Source: Cyanobacteria bacterium UBA6984
GTDB lineage: Bacteria > Cyanobacteriota > Vampirovibrionia > Gastranaerophilales > Gastranaerophilaceae
Length of the DNA: 32,182 bases
Assembly: GCA_002450015.1 (NCBI GenBank)
Contig: DJYG01000058.1
Coordinates: 1 to 32,182, forward strand
Direction of reading: 5' to 3'
Below are positions 8,006-15,978 of this stretch, in pieces. The notes under the pieces were generated by a model. That model was not told the DNA's origin and made no database searches. It saw only the letters and a list, made by a program, of their open reading frames with translations. Position 1 is the stretch's first letter. Each line of letters starts with the position of its first letter. The position numbers were made by a program, and so were the translations under genes.

Positions 8006-8033
8006 ACATCGGCATGTTTAATGATGGATTAAA
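8006..8033 (-). promoter_or_regulatory. Sigma-28-like promoter for copy 2
   Basis: On the minus strand GCCGATGT (8013-8006), with TTAA 15 nt (or TTTA 16 nt) upstream in place of TAAA. The -10-like octamer matches the SigD/FliA pattern well, but the -35 is weak. It lies 30 nt before the ATG. An overlapping TATGAT could instead serve a housekeeping sigma factor. Confidence 0.4.
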
Positions 8034-8052
8034 AAAAATCAACATGATTTCA

Positions 8053-8065
8053 TACATTTGATGTA
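8053..8065. promoter_or_regulatory. Small palindrome TACAT-TTG-ATGTA
   Basis: A 5-bp inverted repeat with a 3-nt centre, upstream of copy 2. A related half-site (TTTGATGTAAAT) lies upstream of copy 1 near 6776, and a larger version (ATACATT-T-AATGTAT) is at 20179-20193. A shared regulator site is possible but short palindromes are common in AT-rich DNA. Confidence 0.2.
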
Positions 8066-8119
8066 AATATTTATTAAGGTGTTATGGTTATAAGCTATTA
8101 TCAGAGCCATTTTTAAAGT

Positions 8120-8212
8120 TACTAAAGCACTGTTGTGCTAGGATATTAAGTGCATTTTTTAAACCCACATAAAACTTACTGCACTGGAGCCTTAGTATCA
8201 TAATGCTTTTTT
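8120..8212 (+). other. Structured RNA-like element upstream of thrS
   Basis: TACTAAAGC (8120-8128) can pair with GCCTTAGTA (8189-8197) with one mismatch. AGTGCA (8149-8154) pairs with TGCACT (8180-8185). A competing small hairpin AGCAC-TGTT-GTGCT lies at 8126-8139. A T6 run ends at 8212. It could be a small RNA or an upstream leader. No T-box consensus is visible, and the likely thrS promoter (8222-8251) lies downstream of it. The rest of 7976-8283 holds only promoters. Confidence 0.3.
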
Positions 8213-8221
8213 ATAATGTAT

Positions 8222-8251
8222 TTGTATTTAAATTTTTAAGTGGTATATAAT
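8222..8251 (+). promoter_or_regulatory. Housekeeping-type promoter for thrS operon
   Basis: TTGTAT (8222-8227), an 18-nt spacer and TATAAT (8246-8251), 32 nt before the thrS ATG. AGGAAAGG at 8269-8275 is the ribosome binding site. Confidence 0.55.
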
Positions 8252-8283
8252 TTATATAGATAACAGATAGGAAAGGTACAGTA

Positions 8284-10056
8284 ATGGAAAAGAACAACGA
8301 AACTTTACACATATTAAGACACTCCGCTTCGCACATTATGGCTCAAGCGGTTCAAAGTTTGTTCCCGCATGCTAAATTAGCAATAGGACCGGCAACTGAT
8401 TCGGGATTTTATTACGATTTCGACTTGGATGAACATACTTTTACGCAAGAAGATTTGGTTAAAATTGAAGAAAAAATGAAAGAAATTTTAAAGCAAAATC
8501 TTTCATTTGAAAAAGTTTTAGTTGAAGATGTAGATGCAAAAGTTGCAGAATTTAAATCTCAAGGTGAAATTTATAAGGCAGAATTATTGGAAGAACACAG
8601 AAATGATGCTCCAACTTTATATTTAACAAAAGACAAAGATGGAAATGTCTTATTTAACGACCTTTGTGCAGGACCTCATGTCCCAAATACAAGTTATATC
8701 AAAGGTAATGCTATAAAATTATTAAAAATAGCAGGTGCATACTGGAGAGGCAATGAAAAAAACAAAATGCTTCAACGTATTTATGCAACTGCATTTTGGA
8801 ATAAAGAAGATTTAGAAAATTATTTACACTTGCTTGAAGAAGCTGAAAAACGTGACCACAGAAAACTAGGAACACAGCTTGATTTATTCTCTGTAAGAGA
8901 AGAAATTGGTGGCGGACTTGTTTTATGGCATCCAAATTTAGCAACTGTTCGCGAAGAAATTGAAAATTATTGGAGAACAGAACATAGAAAAAGAGGTTAT
9001 GTAATTGTTAATACTCCACAAATTGCAAAATCTAAATTATGGGAAATATCAGGACATATTGACCATTATAGAGAAAATATGTTTTTTATTCAAAAAGAAA
9101 ACGAAGACGATGAACAATACATTGTAAAACCAATGAACTGTCCGTTCCATATTTTGATTTATCAATCAAACAGACACTCTTATCGTTCACTACCATTAAG
9201 AATGGCTGAATTGGGTACTGTTTATAGAAAAGAAAAATCCGGAGCGTTATCCGGCTTAACCCGTGTTCAAGGATTTACTCAAGATGATGCTCATATTTTC
9301 TGTACACCGGAACAATTAGTTGATGAAATTAATGGTGTTATTGACTTTGTAGCAGATACAATGAAAATATTTAATATGGAATTTGAAGTCGAATTGTCAA
9401 CAAGACCAGAAAGTTATGTAGGTAAACTTGAAAATTGGGAACTTGCAGAAGCCGGTTTAAAAGAAGCAATGGACAAACGCGGAATGCAATACGACATAAA
9501 CGAAGGTGACGGTGCTTTTTATGGACCTAAAATTGACTTTAAAGTAAAAGATGCTCTTGGCAGAACATGGCAATGTGCAACTATTCAATTAGACTTTAAC
9601 TTACCTGAAAGATTTGATATTAAGTATCAAGATAAAGACGGACAGTTAAAAACTCCTGTTATGTTGCATCGTGTAATTTTCGGTTCAATGGAACGCTTCC
9701 ACGGAATTTTGATAGAACACTTTGCAGGAGCATTCCCAACTTGGCTTGCACCAACACAAGTTTCTGTCGTTCCTATTTCAAACGAAAAACACGCAGACTT
9801 TGCAGAAAAAGTTTACAAAAAACTTCGTGAAAATGGAATAAGAACATATCTTGATGATCGCTCAGAAAGTATGAATTACCGAATAAGAGAAAACTTGCAA
9901 GATAAAAAAGTTCCTTACGTTCTTGTTGTAGGTGATAAAGAACAAGAAGCCAATTCTGTTGCTATAAGACAAAGAGGAGTCGGTCAAATAGGCACAAAAT
10001 CTGTTGATGAATTTTTAGATATGATTTTGGAAGAAATTAAAACCAGAAAATGCTAA
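8284..10056 (+). CDS. thrS: Threonyl-tRNA synthetase lacking the N-terminal TGS domain
   Basis: Charges tRNA-Thr with threonine in the cytoplasm. At 590 residues it begins directly with the editing domain: RHSASHIMAQAV (about residues 12-23) holds the HxxxH editing site, so the roughly 60-residue TGS domain of the 642-residue E. coli enzyme is missing. The class II core follows: KPMNCPFHILIY, motif 2 GTVYRKEKSGALSGLTRVQGF, GDGAFYGPKIDF, and motif 3 GSMERFHGILIEHFAG. The anticodon-binding domain is at the C-terminus (VSVVPISNEKHADFAEKVYKKL to the end). The stop overlaps the next gene (ATGCTAA), so the helicase gene is translationally coupled. The start has AGGAAAGG at good spacing, and no upstream in-frame extension encodes a TGS domain. 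Confidence 0.96.
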   Translation: MEKNNETLHILRHSASHIMAQAVQSLFPHAKLAIGPATDSGFYYDFDLDEHTFTQEDLVKIEEKMKEILKQNLSFEKVLVEDVDAKVAEFKSQGEIYKAELLEEHRNDAPTLYLTKDKDGNVLFNDLCAGPHVPNTSYIKGNAIKLLKIAGAYWRGNEKNKMLQRIYATAFWNKEDLENYLHLLEEAEKRDHRKLGTQLDLFSVREEIGGGLVLWHPNLATVREEIENYWRTEHRKRGYVIVNTPQIAKSKLWEISGHIDHYRENMFFIQKENEDDEQYIVKPMNCPFHILIYQSNRHSYRSLPLRMAELGTVYRKEKSGALSGLTRVQGFTQDDAHIFCTPEQLVDEINGVIDFVADTMKIFNMEFEVELSTRPESYVGKLENWELAEAGLKEAMDKRGMQYDINEGDGAFYGPKIDFKVKDALGRTWQCATIQLDFNLPERFDIKYQDKDGQLKTPVMLHRVIFGSMERFHGILIEHFAGAFPTWLAPTQVSVVPISNEKHADFAEKVYKKLRENGIRTYLDDRSESMNYRIRENLQDKKVPYVLVVGDKEQEANSVAIRQRGVGQIGTKSVDEFLDMILEEIKTRKC

Positions 10057-13000
10057 TTGACGGTTCAATTTCATCTGATAAAACTCATATACTTATTGAA
10101 GAATATGCCCGATTAATTAATTCGGGCATTTCTGCTGCTGATATTCTCGTAATTGTTAACAATTCTTCTGCAAAAGAAAATTTTATAGAAACAATTTTAA
10201 AAAAAATAAACATTAGTTGCGTAGAAAAATTGCAAGTATATTCATTTTTTGGACTTGTATATAACACAATAATTGACAACTGGGCATATCTTGAAAATAT
10301 TCTTAAAGGTGGTAATTCCGTAATTATACCAAATTTAACAGGTTTGGAAATTTCACAATACATATTAAAAGATATTATTAAAGATATAAAATTTGAGGGT
10401 TATAATTCCAAAAAATCTCTTATTCAACAACTTTTCAGACGTTATTCATTAATTATTCAAAACAATTTGAGTGATGATGATGTCAAATGGCGTTCTGAAA
10501 AAATTTTAAAAGAAGGTTTTTCAGATGATACTCAAAAAGCAATAAAATCCATATTGGCAAAAACATTAAATTATAGAAGTTTTGATTATCTAAGACAAAC
10601 ATTACTGTTCAATTATTTATACATAAATACGGATACATTTAAAAATATTAAATACATATTTGTTGATGATGCAGATGAAATTACTCCAGTTTGTTATGAC
10701 TTTATATCTCACATTAAACCACAACTAACAGATATATTTATTGCTTGTGATAAAAAAGGTTCTAGCAGAACAGGATACTTAAGTGCAGACAGAAATATTT
10801 ATCAAAAATTTTTAAATTTAACCGGCAATAAATCAAAAAAGTTACAAGACAAATCAAAATTAGCGCAAGACGCTGAAAGATTATATGATAGTGTTAAAGA
10901 GAAAAAATCAGCAAAATTAAAATATTTTTCACATATTTCGCCATCAAAACGAGCTTCTATGATAGACTTGGCAGCTTTAAGAGTAAAAGATATTTTACAA
11001 AACGGATTTAAACCTTCAGATATTTCTATAATTACACCCATTGTTGATGATATGCTTAAATTTACACTAAAAGAACAAATTAGAAATGCAAATTTATTAT
11101 TTTTATCAGGCAATGAAAAATTAATCCAAAACCCTTATGTAAGTGCAGCTTTAACTATTTTAAAGCTCAACACTGAATTAAAACAAGATTTAACAGAATT
11201 TGATTTAAGAATTATTTTATCGGAAATTTTAGAAATACCAATAAGACACTGCAAGAGCATACTGGAGCAATTTAAAAAAAATCAAAAACTGATAGCCTAT
11301 GAATTCAATCATGACGATTACACAGAAAAATATGAAAATTTTAGAAAATTAACTGAAAATATTAAAAATTCTAAATTAAGATTATCAGAACAAGTCTATA
11401 AGATTTATAAAGAATTATATACACTAAAACGTGCAAGCAAAAATGAAATAAATAAATTTTCATTTTTTATAAAAGAAATTCAAGATTTTGAAGATGTATT
11501 TGGTAAAAATATAAAAACGGAAGATATTATTATACAAATAGAAAATTCTGTTATAGCAGAAAATCCATATTCTTCAATAAACATAGAAGATAATGATTTA
11601 GTAATTGCAACACCGCAAAAAATAATAGATAATCAAATAAAAACAAAATTTCAGCTATGGCTCGACGTTTCTTCCTCAGAATGGATAAAAAATGATACAG
11701 GTCCACTGTATAATGCTTGGGTATTTCAATCAGATTGGAACAAAGAAAGCTATACAATAGAGGACGATATAATACTATCATCTCAAAAAACAGCAAGAAT
11801 TCTCAGAAAACTTACCCTTTGCGCAAAAGAACATATTTATACGTATTCAAGTCTTTTTGATGGTGTTGGGATAGAAAATTATGGCGGAATAGAGCAATAT
11901 TTAAATCAGGATGAACAAAAATCAATTATATCAGAATTTAAGCTTATACCAAGAGAAGACCAAAAGCCCGTTTTAGAATATAAAAAAGGGAAAATGGCAA
12001 TATCTGCCGTTCCAGGTGCAGGTAAAACAACAATTTTGCTGGCTTTGATAATAAAGCTTCTAAATGAAGGTATAAATCCTGAAAATATATTTGTTTTGAC
12101 TTATATGGAATCTGCTGCACGTAATTTTAGAGAACGAATTAAAAATATAAATACAGAAAATTCAAAATTACCAAATATTAGCACAATTCATGGATTAGCA
12201 CTAAGAATTTTGAAAGATAATTCAAATTATGAAAGACTTGGATTACCATCAGACTTTGAAATTTGTGACGATTCTCAAAGAAGCAGTATAATCCAGAAAG
12301 CTGCAAATGAATTAAAACTTAAAAAGAATGAAATAGAAGACTATGATAGAGCTATTTCTGTTTTTAAACTTGGAGAATGTATTATTCCAAAAGAGAATTC
12401 AAATGCAAAAATACAAAAATTCTTAAATTTTTATCAAATATATCAAAATGAATTAAAAACAAATAATCTCATAGATTATGATGATATGCTTATTTCATCC
12501 GTAAAATTATTAGAAGAAAACAAAGATATACTTAAATATTATCAAAATATTTGTGAGTACATCATAGAAGATGAAGCACAAGATTCATCTGCAATTCAAC
12601 AGCGTTTAATCGCTCTTTTAAGTGCCAAAAACGGTAATTTAATTCGTTGTGGAGATATAAATCAAGCTATTACAACTACATTTTCAAACGCAGATACCGA
12701 AGGATTCAGAAAATTTATCAAATCAGCCAAAAGTGTTGAAATGGATTGTTCTCAACGCTGCTGCCACGATGTATGGAAACTTGCAAATAATTTAGTTATT
12801 TTTTCAGAAAAAAATGACACCTATAAAAATGCATTTTATAGAATTTTTATGAAACCTGTTGAAGGTAAAAATCCGGTTTCAGAAAGAGCTGTTAAATCAT
12901 TTGTATTTGATAATGCCTTTGCAGAAAAAAATTACATTTTAAAACAAATAAAAGATATTTTATCAAAGCATCCAAAAGCAACAATAGGACTTCTTTTAAG

Positions 13001-13901
13001 GAGCAACTATCAAGTAGGAAATTGGCTATCATTTATAACCAATTCAGGATTTAAAAGTATATCTCGTTCTGAATGTTTAGAACAAAAAAATGTGTTTAGA
13101 ACAATTTATTCAATATTAAAAATTATTGAAAATCCTTTTGACAATGAAGTTATAGCAAGTTCTTACGAAATTCTTGCGGAAAATGGTTTATATCCTCCGA
13201 GAATTCAAGTTGAAATAAGAAATATTGATACCCCTTTTGTATTAGCAGATGTTGATAATATGAATTTAGATTTAGCTAAATATTACTGGGATATACTCTA
13301 TTGGTTAAATTACACATACTTACCAATAGAAGAACTTGCCGTAAAAATAGGATTATATTACTATAAGAGTGATATTGAAAAATCAAATGTATATTTAATA
13401 TCTACCTTGATTAAAAGACTATCTACCTCAAATAAAAATTTTAGCAATATTTTGGAAAAACTCTCTGCGCTTGCAAAAAGACCTAATTTAAGTGGTTTTA
13501 AATTCTTTTCTGACGAAGATGAATCCGATAGGGAATTTCTAGAAGGAAAAATTCAAGTTATGACATACCATAAATCTAAGGGAGATGAATTTGATTACGT
13601 ATTTTTACCTGAATTCAGCGAAAAATCTCTCCCTCTCGACATAATACAAATGGAGCTAAAGAAAAATACAGATTTTATAGAACAAGTTAAATCACTAAAT
13701 CCAAAATACTCAAAAAAAACGGAAACAGACTTGAAAAAAGAACAAATAGCTGAAAATTTAAGACTTTTATATGTTGCAATAACAAGAGCAAAAAAACAAA
13801 TAACCTTTACCATTGCCAAAGAAACAAAGTCATACGGAAAATTACAACAGCAAACACCAAGCATAATCTTTGAAAAATTATTAAAAGGAGCTTATAAATG
13901 A
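10050..13901 (+). CDS. Double SF1 helicase: degenerate N-terminal half fused to UvrD-type helicase
   Basis: 1283 residues. The C-terminal half has a full UvrD/AddA motif set: Walker A VPGAGKTT (654-661), ISTIHGLALRIL, Walker B EDEAQD (840-845), CGDINQAITTTFSNAD, TYHKSKGDEFDYVFLPEF (from 1172), and YVAITRAKK with arginine near 1246. The N-terminal half repeats the layout in eroded form: GSISSDKT (5-12, Asp for the last glycine, Lys kept), VDDADE (205-210) in place of DEAQD, then ACDKKGSSRTGYLSADRNIY like motif III. An inactive helicase half with an active partner is the plan of AddB/AddA and RecC/RecB, here in one chain and without its own nuclease. It likely unwinds DNA ends with the nuclease encoded next (4-nt overlap). 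Role in recombinational repair is inference; anti-phage use is possible. Confidence 0.85.
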   Translation: MLIDGSISSDKTHILIEEYARLINSGISAADILVIVNNSSAKENFIETILKKINISCVEKLQVYSFFGLVYNTIIDNWAYLENILKGGNSVIIPNLTGLEISQYILKDIIKDIKFEGYNSKKSLIQQLFRRYSLIIQNNLSDDDVKWRSEKILKEGFSDDTQKAIKSILAKTLNYRSFDYLRQTLLFNYLYINTDTFKNIKYIFVDDADEITPVCYDFISHIKPQLTDIFIACDKKGSSRTGYLSADRNIYQKFLNLTGNKSKKLQDKSKLAQDAERLYDSVKEKKSAKLKYFSHISPSKRASMIDLAALRVKDILQNGFKPSDISIITPIVDDMLKFTLKEQIRNANLLFLSGNEKLIQNPYVSAALTILKLNTELKQDLTEFDLRIILSEILEIPIRHCKSILEQFKKNQKLIAYEFNHDDYTEKYENFRKLTENIKNSKLRLSEQVYKIYKELYTLKRASKNEINKFSFFIKEIQDFEDVFGKNIKTEDIIIQIENSVIAENPYSSINIEDNDLVIATPQKIIDNQIKTKFQLWLDVSSSEWIKNDTGPLYNAWVFQSDWNKESYTIEDDIILSSQKTARILRKLTLCAKEHIYTYSSLFDGVGIENYGGIEQYLNQDEQKSIISEFKLIPREDQKPVLEYKKGKMAISAVPGAGKTTILLALIIKLLNEGINPENIFVLTYMESAARNFRERIKNINTENSKLPNISTIHGLALRILKDNSNYERLGLPSDFEICDDSQRSSIIQKAANELKLKKNEIEDYDRAISVFKLGECIIPKENSNAKIQKFLNFYQIYQNELKTNNLIDYDDMLISSVKLLEENKDILKYYQNICEYIIEDEAQDSSAIQQRLIALLSAKNGNLIRCGDINQAITTTFSNADTEGFRKFIKSAKSVEMDCSQRCCHDVWKLANNLVIFSEKNDTYKNAFYRIFMKPVEGKNPVSERAVKSFVFDNAFAEKNYILKQIKDILSKHPKATIGLLLRSNYQVGNWLSFITNSGFKSISRSECLEQKNVFRTIYSILKIIENPFDNEVIASSYEILAENGLYPPRIQVEIRNIDTPFVLADVDNMNLDLAKYYWDILYWLNYTYLPIEELAVKIGLYYYKSDIEKSNVYLISTLIKRLSTSNKNFSNILEKLSALAKRPNLSGFKFFSDEDESDREFLEGKIQVMTYHKSKGDEFDYVFLPEFSEKSLPLDIIQMELKKNTDFIEQVKSLNPKYSKKTETDLKKEQIAENLRLLYVAITRAKKQITFTIAKETKSYGKLQQQTPSIIFEKLLKGAYK

Positions 13902-14536
13902 TAATATCTCCTGCTATGATGAAAATCTTTGAAGAATGTCCACAAAAATATAAATATATATATATTGATAAAATTAATCTTCCTCAAAATAAATATTTTT
14001 ATCAAAAAGGTAAAAACATTCACGCAATGGCAAATTATTACCTGAAAGGTTTTAATATTGATAAACTTGAAGTATTATTATCAAAAGATGAAAAATCAAT
14101 ATGGACTTATCTCAAAAATTGTAACTATTTTAAATACGATTGTATTGGCAGCGAATACCAATTATCCTGTAAAGTTGATAATAAATGGATAGGAGGTCGT
14201 TTAGATGCTTTTGTAAAAAATAAAGAAGATTACTATATTTTAGATTACAAAACAGGTTCTGTACCGGAAAATGCTGAATATGATTATCAAACAATGGTAT
14301 ATTTATTATGCGCTGATGCATTTTTAAAAAAATATCATTCACTTAAATTTATCTATATTGATTTGAAAAATAAAACCGAAAAAATTATAAATTTTGATGA
14401 ACAATTAAAACAAGAATACACTGAAAAAATAAAAAATATATTATCTGCAATAAATTTGATGAAAATTTCACAAAATTTATTGTTAAAAAATAATAAGTGT
14501 AAATGCGACTATTATTGCATTTGTGACAAAAATTGA
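13898..14536 (+). CDS. PD-(D/E)XK nuclease, Cas4/RecB C-terminal type, likely Fe-S
   Basis: 212 residues. The motif order matches the RecB/AddB/Cas4 nuclease family: an N-terminal F-x-x-CPQKYKY (Cys14), GKNIH (His42), GGRLDA (Asp103), ILDYKTG (Asp116, Lys118), and YQTMVYLLCA (Gln131, Tyr135). Four cysteines close the protein (201, 203, 207, 209). With Cys14 they could hold the 4Fe-4S cluster of AddB and Cas4, although the spacing is tighter than usual. Its ATG overlaps the helicase stop (ATGA), indicating stoichiometric expression. No cas genes or CRISPR array are nearby, so a Cas4 role is unlikely here. It is most simply the detached nuclease domain of an AddAB-like enzyme. Metal-dependent DNA cleavage is known for the family, not shown here. 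Confidence 0.85.
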   Translation: MIISPAMMKIFEECPQKYKYIYIDKINLPQNKYFYQKGKNIHAMANYYLKGFNIDKLEVLLSKDEKSIWTYLKNCNYFKYDCIGSEYQLSCKVDNKWIGGRLDAFVKNKEDYYILDYKTGSVPENAEYDYQTMVYLLCADAFLKKYHSLKFIYIDLKNKTEKIINFDEQLKQEYTEKIKNILSAINLMKISQNLLLKNNKCKCDYYCICDKN

Positions 14537-14673
14537 TATAATAATATCGTTACTAAAGTAGTAATAAACAAGTTACAAAAGTTAACAAATCGTCAAAAAT
14601 AAGCAATTTTCATGCTTTTGGAAACTTTTAAAACATGTGTAGGTACATAGTTATATATTTATAGTGTAAGGAA

Positions 14674-15309
14674 ATGGCAAATTACGTATCATCAATAATA
14701 TCTTTGGTTGGCAATTACCAAAAGGCCAAAGACGGTAATATCTTAAGACATGCTTCAACTATCGGTCATGCATCGAAACTTGTAACAAAATTGGCATCAG
14801 GTCAAGGTACAGAAGCAACAACAAAACTTTGCACAGCAATAGTTGATACATTTGATAATGTAACAAAAGGCAGCAAAATCGGACAAGCTGTTAAAACAGG
14901 TGTTAAATTATGTCGTAACACCGATCCTATTTCAGGAGCTTGTGCAGCCATAAGAGTTGCGAAATCAGATACTCCGGCAAGAACATTTTTAGAAGAAGGT
15001 AGTGATTTTGCAGGTATGTTGATTGTAGAAGGTGCAATGATAAAACATGCTAAGCAAATAGCAAATCTAAAAGGTATAAAACAGGCAAATGAAGCAATGC
15101 TCAAATTTTGTAACAGTAAGGGCGGGCCATTAAAAATAGTACCTGCAATTGTATATGGTGTAGCATTCACAGCAGGTTCAATGTTAGGTTCAGCAGCATT
15201 TAGAAAAGCAGGAAGCTGGGTAGCAGATAAATTGGGATTAGCAAAATCAAATCCGCCTGATAATCACATAAACGCAAATGGCGAATATCAAAAATATTAT
15301 TTTGGATAG
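14674..15309 (+). CDS. Tandem paralogue A, small Ala/Lys-rich protein of unknown function
   Basis: 211 residues, basic and alanine-rich, without signal peptide. It is related along its length to the next gene: NYVSSIISLVGN at the start matches NYISESISLVRN there, and FRKAGSWVADKLG near the end matches ARKAGGWISDKLG. A hydrophobic segment (IVPAIVYGVAFTAGSMLGSAAF, about 160-181) could span or insert into a membrane. The rest looks like amphipathic helices. TAAGGA lies 5 nt before the ATG. I recognise no domain. The 137-nt gap before it shows no terminator for the preceding operon and contains a small ACTAAAGTAGT hairpin near 14552. Confidence 0.75.
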   Translation: MANYVSSIISLVGNYQKAKDGNILRHASTIGHASKLVTKLASGQGTEATTKLCTAIVDTFDNVTKGSKIGQAVKTGVKLCRNTDPISGACAAIRVAKSDTPARTFLEEGSDFAGMLIVEGAMIKHAKQIANLKGIKQANEAMLKFCNSKGGPLKIVPAIVYGVAFTAGSMLGSAAFRKAGSWVADKLGLAKSNPPDNHINANGEYQKYYFG

Positions 15310-15328
15310 AAATTAAGGTTAAATAAAA

Positions 15329-15925
15329 ATGTCATCAAATTATATTTCAGAATCAATATCATTAGTAAGAAATTTAAAAAAAGCAGCAAAAGGCGATAAA
15401 ATAGCAACTTTCTGTGCTGTTGGTAATGCAGTAAAAGTTACTGAAAAACTTGCTAAAATTGATAACGGATGGGGTACAGCAGCAAAAGGTGTTGTAGATT
15501 CATTCACTAAAGCATCTGAAAATAGTGATTCCTTGAAAAATGTTAACATGTTCGTTAATGTTGCAAGACAAGGTGATGAAATTGGAATGTGCAAATCAGC
15601 AGTTCAAGTTTTTCAATCAAGTTCACCTATAAGAAAAGCTGTTGAAGAAACTCTTGGATGGAGCGCTAAATTTGCAGCTAAACATGTTATGTTACATGAA
15701 GTTCCAAAATTTGTACAAAATACAAAATGCTTAAATTCAATAGCAACAAAAATTGGGGATTTTTCTAAAAATACTAAAGGTATGGGACAATTACCTGCTT
15801 TAATTGTAGGTGTTGGATATTCATTAGCTACAATTTATGCTCCAAAATATGCAAGAAAAGCTGGTGGTTGGATATCTGACAAATTAGGTATTAAACCTTA
15901 CGAAGAAGATAAAAAACAAGCTTAG
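15329..15925 (+). CDS. Tandem paralogue B, small basic protein of unknown function
   Basis: 198 residues, 19 nt after paralogue A and probably on the same transcript. It shares the N-terminal ISLVRN block, a C-terminal hydrophobic stretch (LPALIVGVGYSLATIYAP, about 163-180) and the RKAGGWISDKLG tail motif; the middle has diverged strongly. A weak TTAAGG site precedes the ATG. The strong divergence in an otherwise collinear pair points to an old duplication. No catalytic motif was seen. The hydrophobic segment near the C-terminus followed by a charged tail suggests membrane association. Confidence 0.75.
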   Translation: MSSNYISESISLVRNLKKAAKGDKIATFCAVGNAVKVTEKLAKIDNGWGTAAKGVVDSFTKASENSDSLKNVNMFVNVARQGDEIGMCKSAVQVFQSSSPIRKAVEETLGWSAKFAAKHVMLHEVPKFVQNTKCLNSIATKIGDFSKNTKGMGQLPALIVGVGYSLATIYAPKYARKAGGWISDKLGIKPYEEDKKQA

Positions 15926-15944
15926 TTTAATTTTTGCTTAATTT

Positions 15945-15978
15945 GATTTATAATACTGTCAGGGATAGTTTATAAATC
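15945..15978 (+). promoter_or_regulatory. Hairpin abutting the SpoIID-gene start codon
   Basis: GATTTATAA (15945-15953) pairs perfectly with TTATAAATC (15970-15978), which ends one base before the ATG. The only purine-rich Shine-Dalgarno-like site, AGGGA (15961-15965), lies in the loop. The structure could modulate translation; it is AT-only apart from one G-C pair, so weak. Confidence 0.3.

Noticed and set aside
8060..8283. T-box or threonine leader before thrS
   Set aside because: No T-box consensus (TGGNACCGCG-like) and no threonine-rich leader peptide is visible. The best promoter lies close to the gene.
13898..14536. Cas4 of a CRISPR system
   Set aside because: No cas genes or repeat array in the window. 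Coupling with the helicase gives a better explanation.
10050..14536. Calling the helicase-nuclease pair an anti-phage defence island
   Set aside because: No other defence genes or mobile element lie beside it, and it is coupled to thrS. A repair role is simpler.
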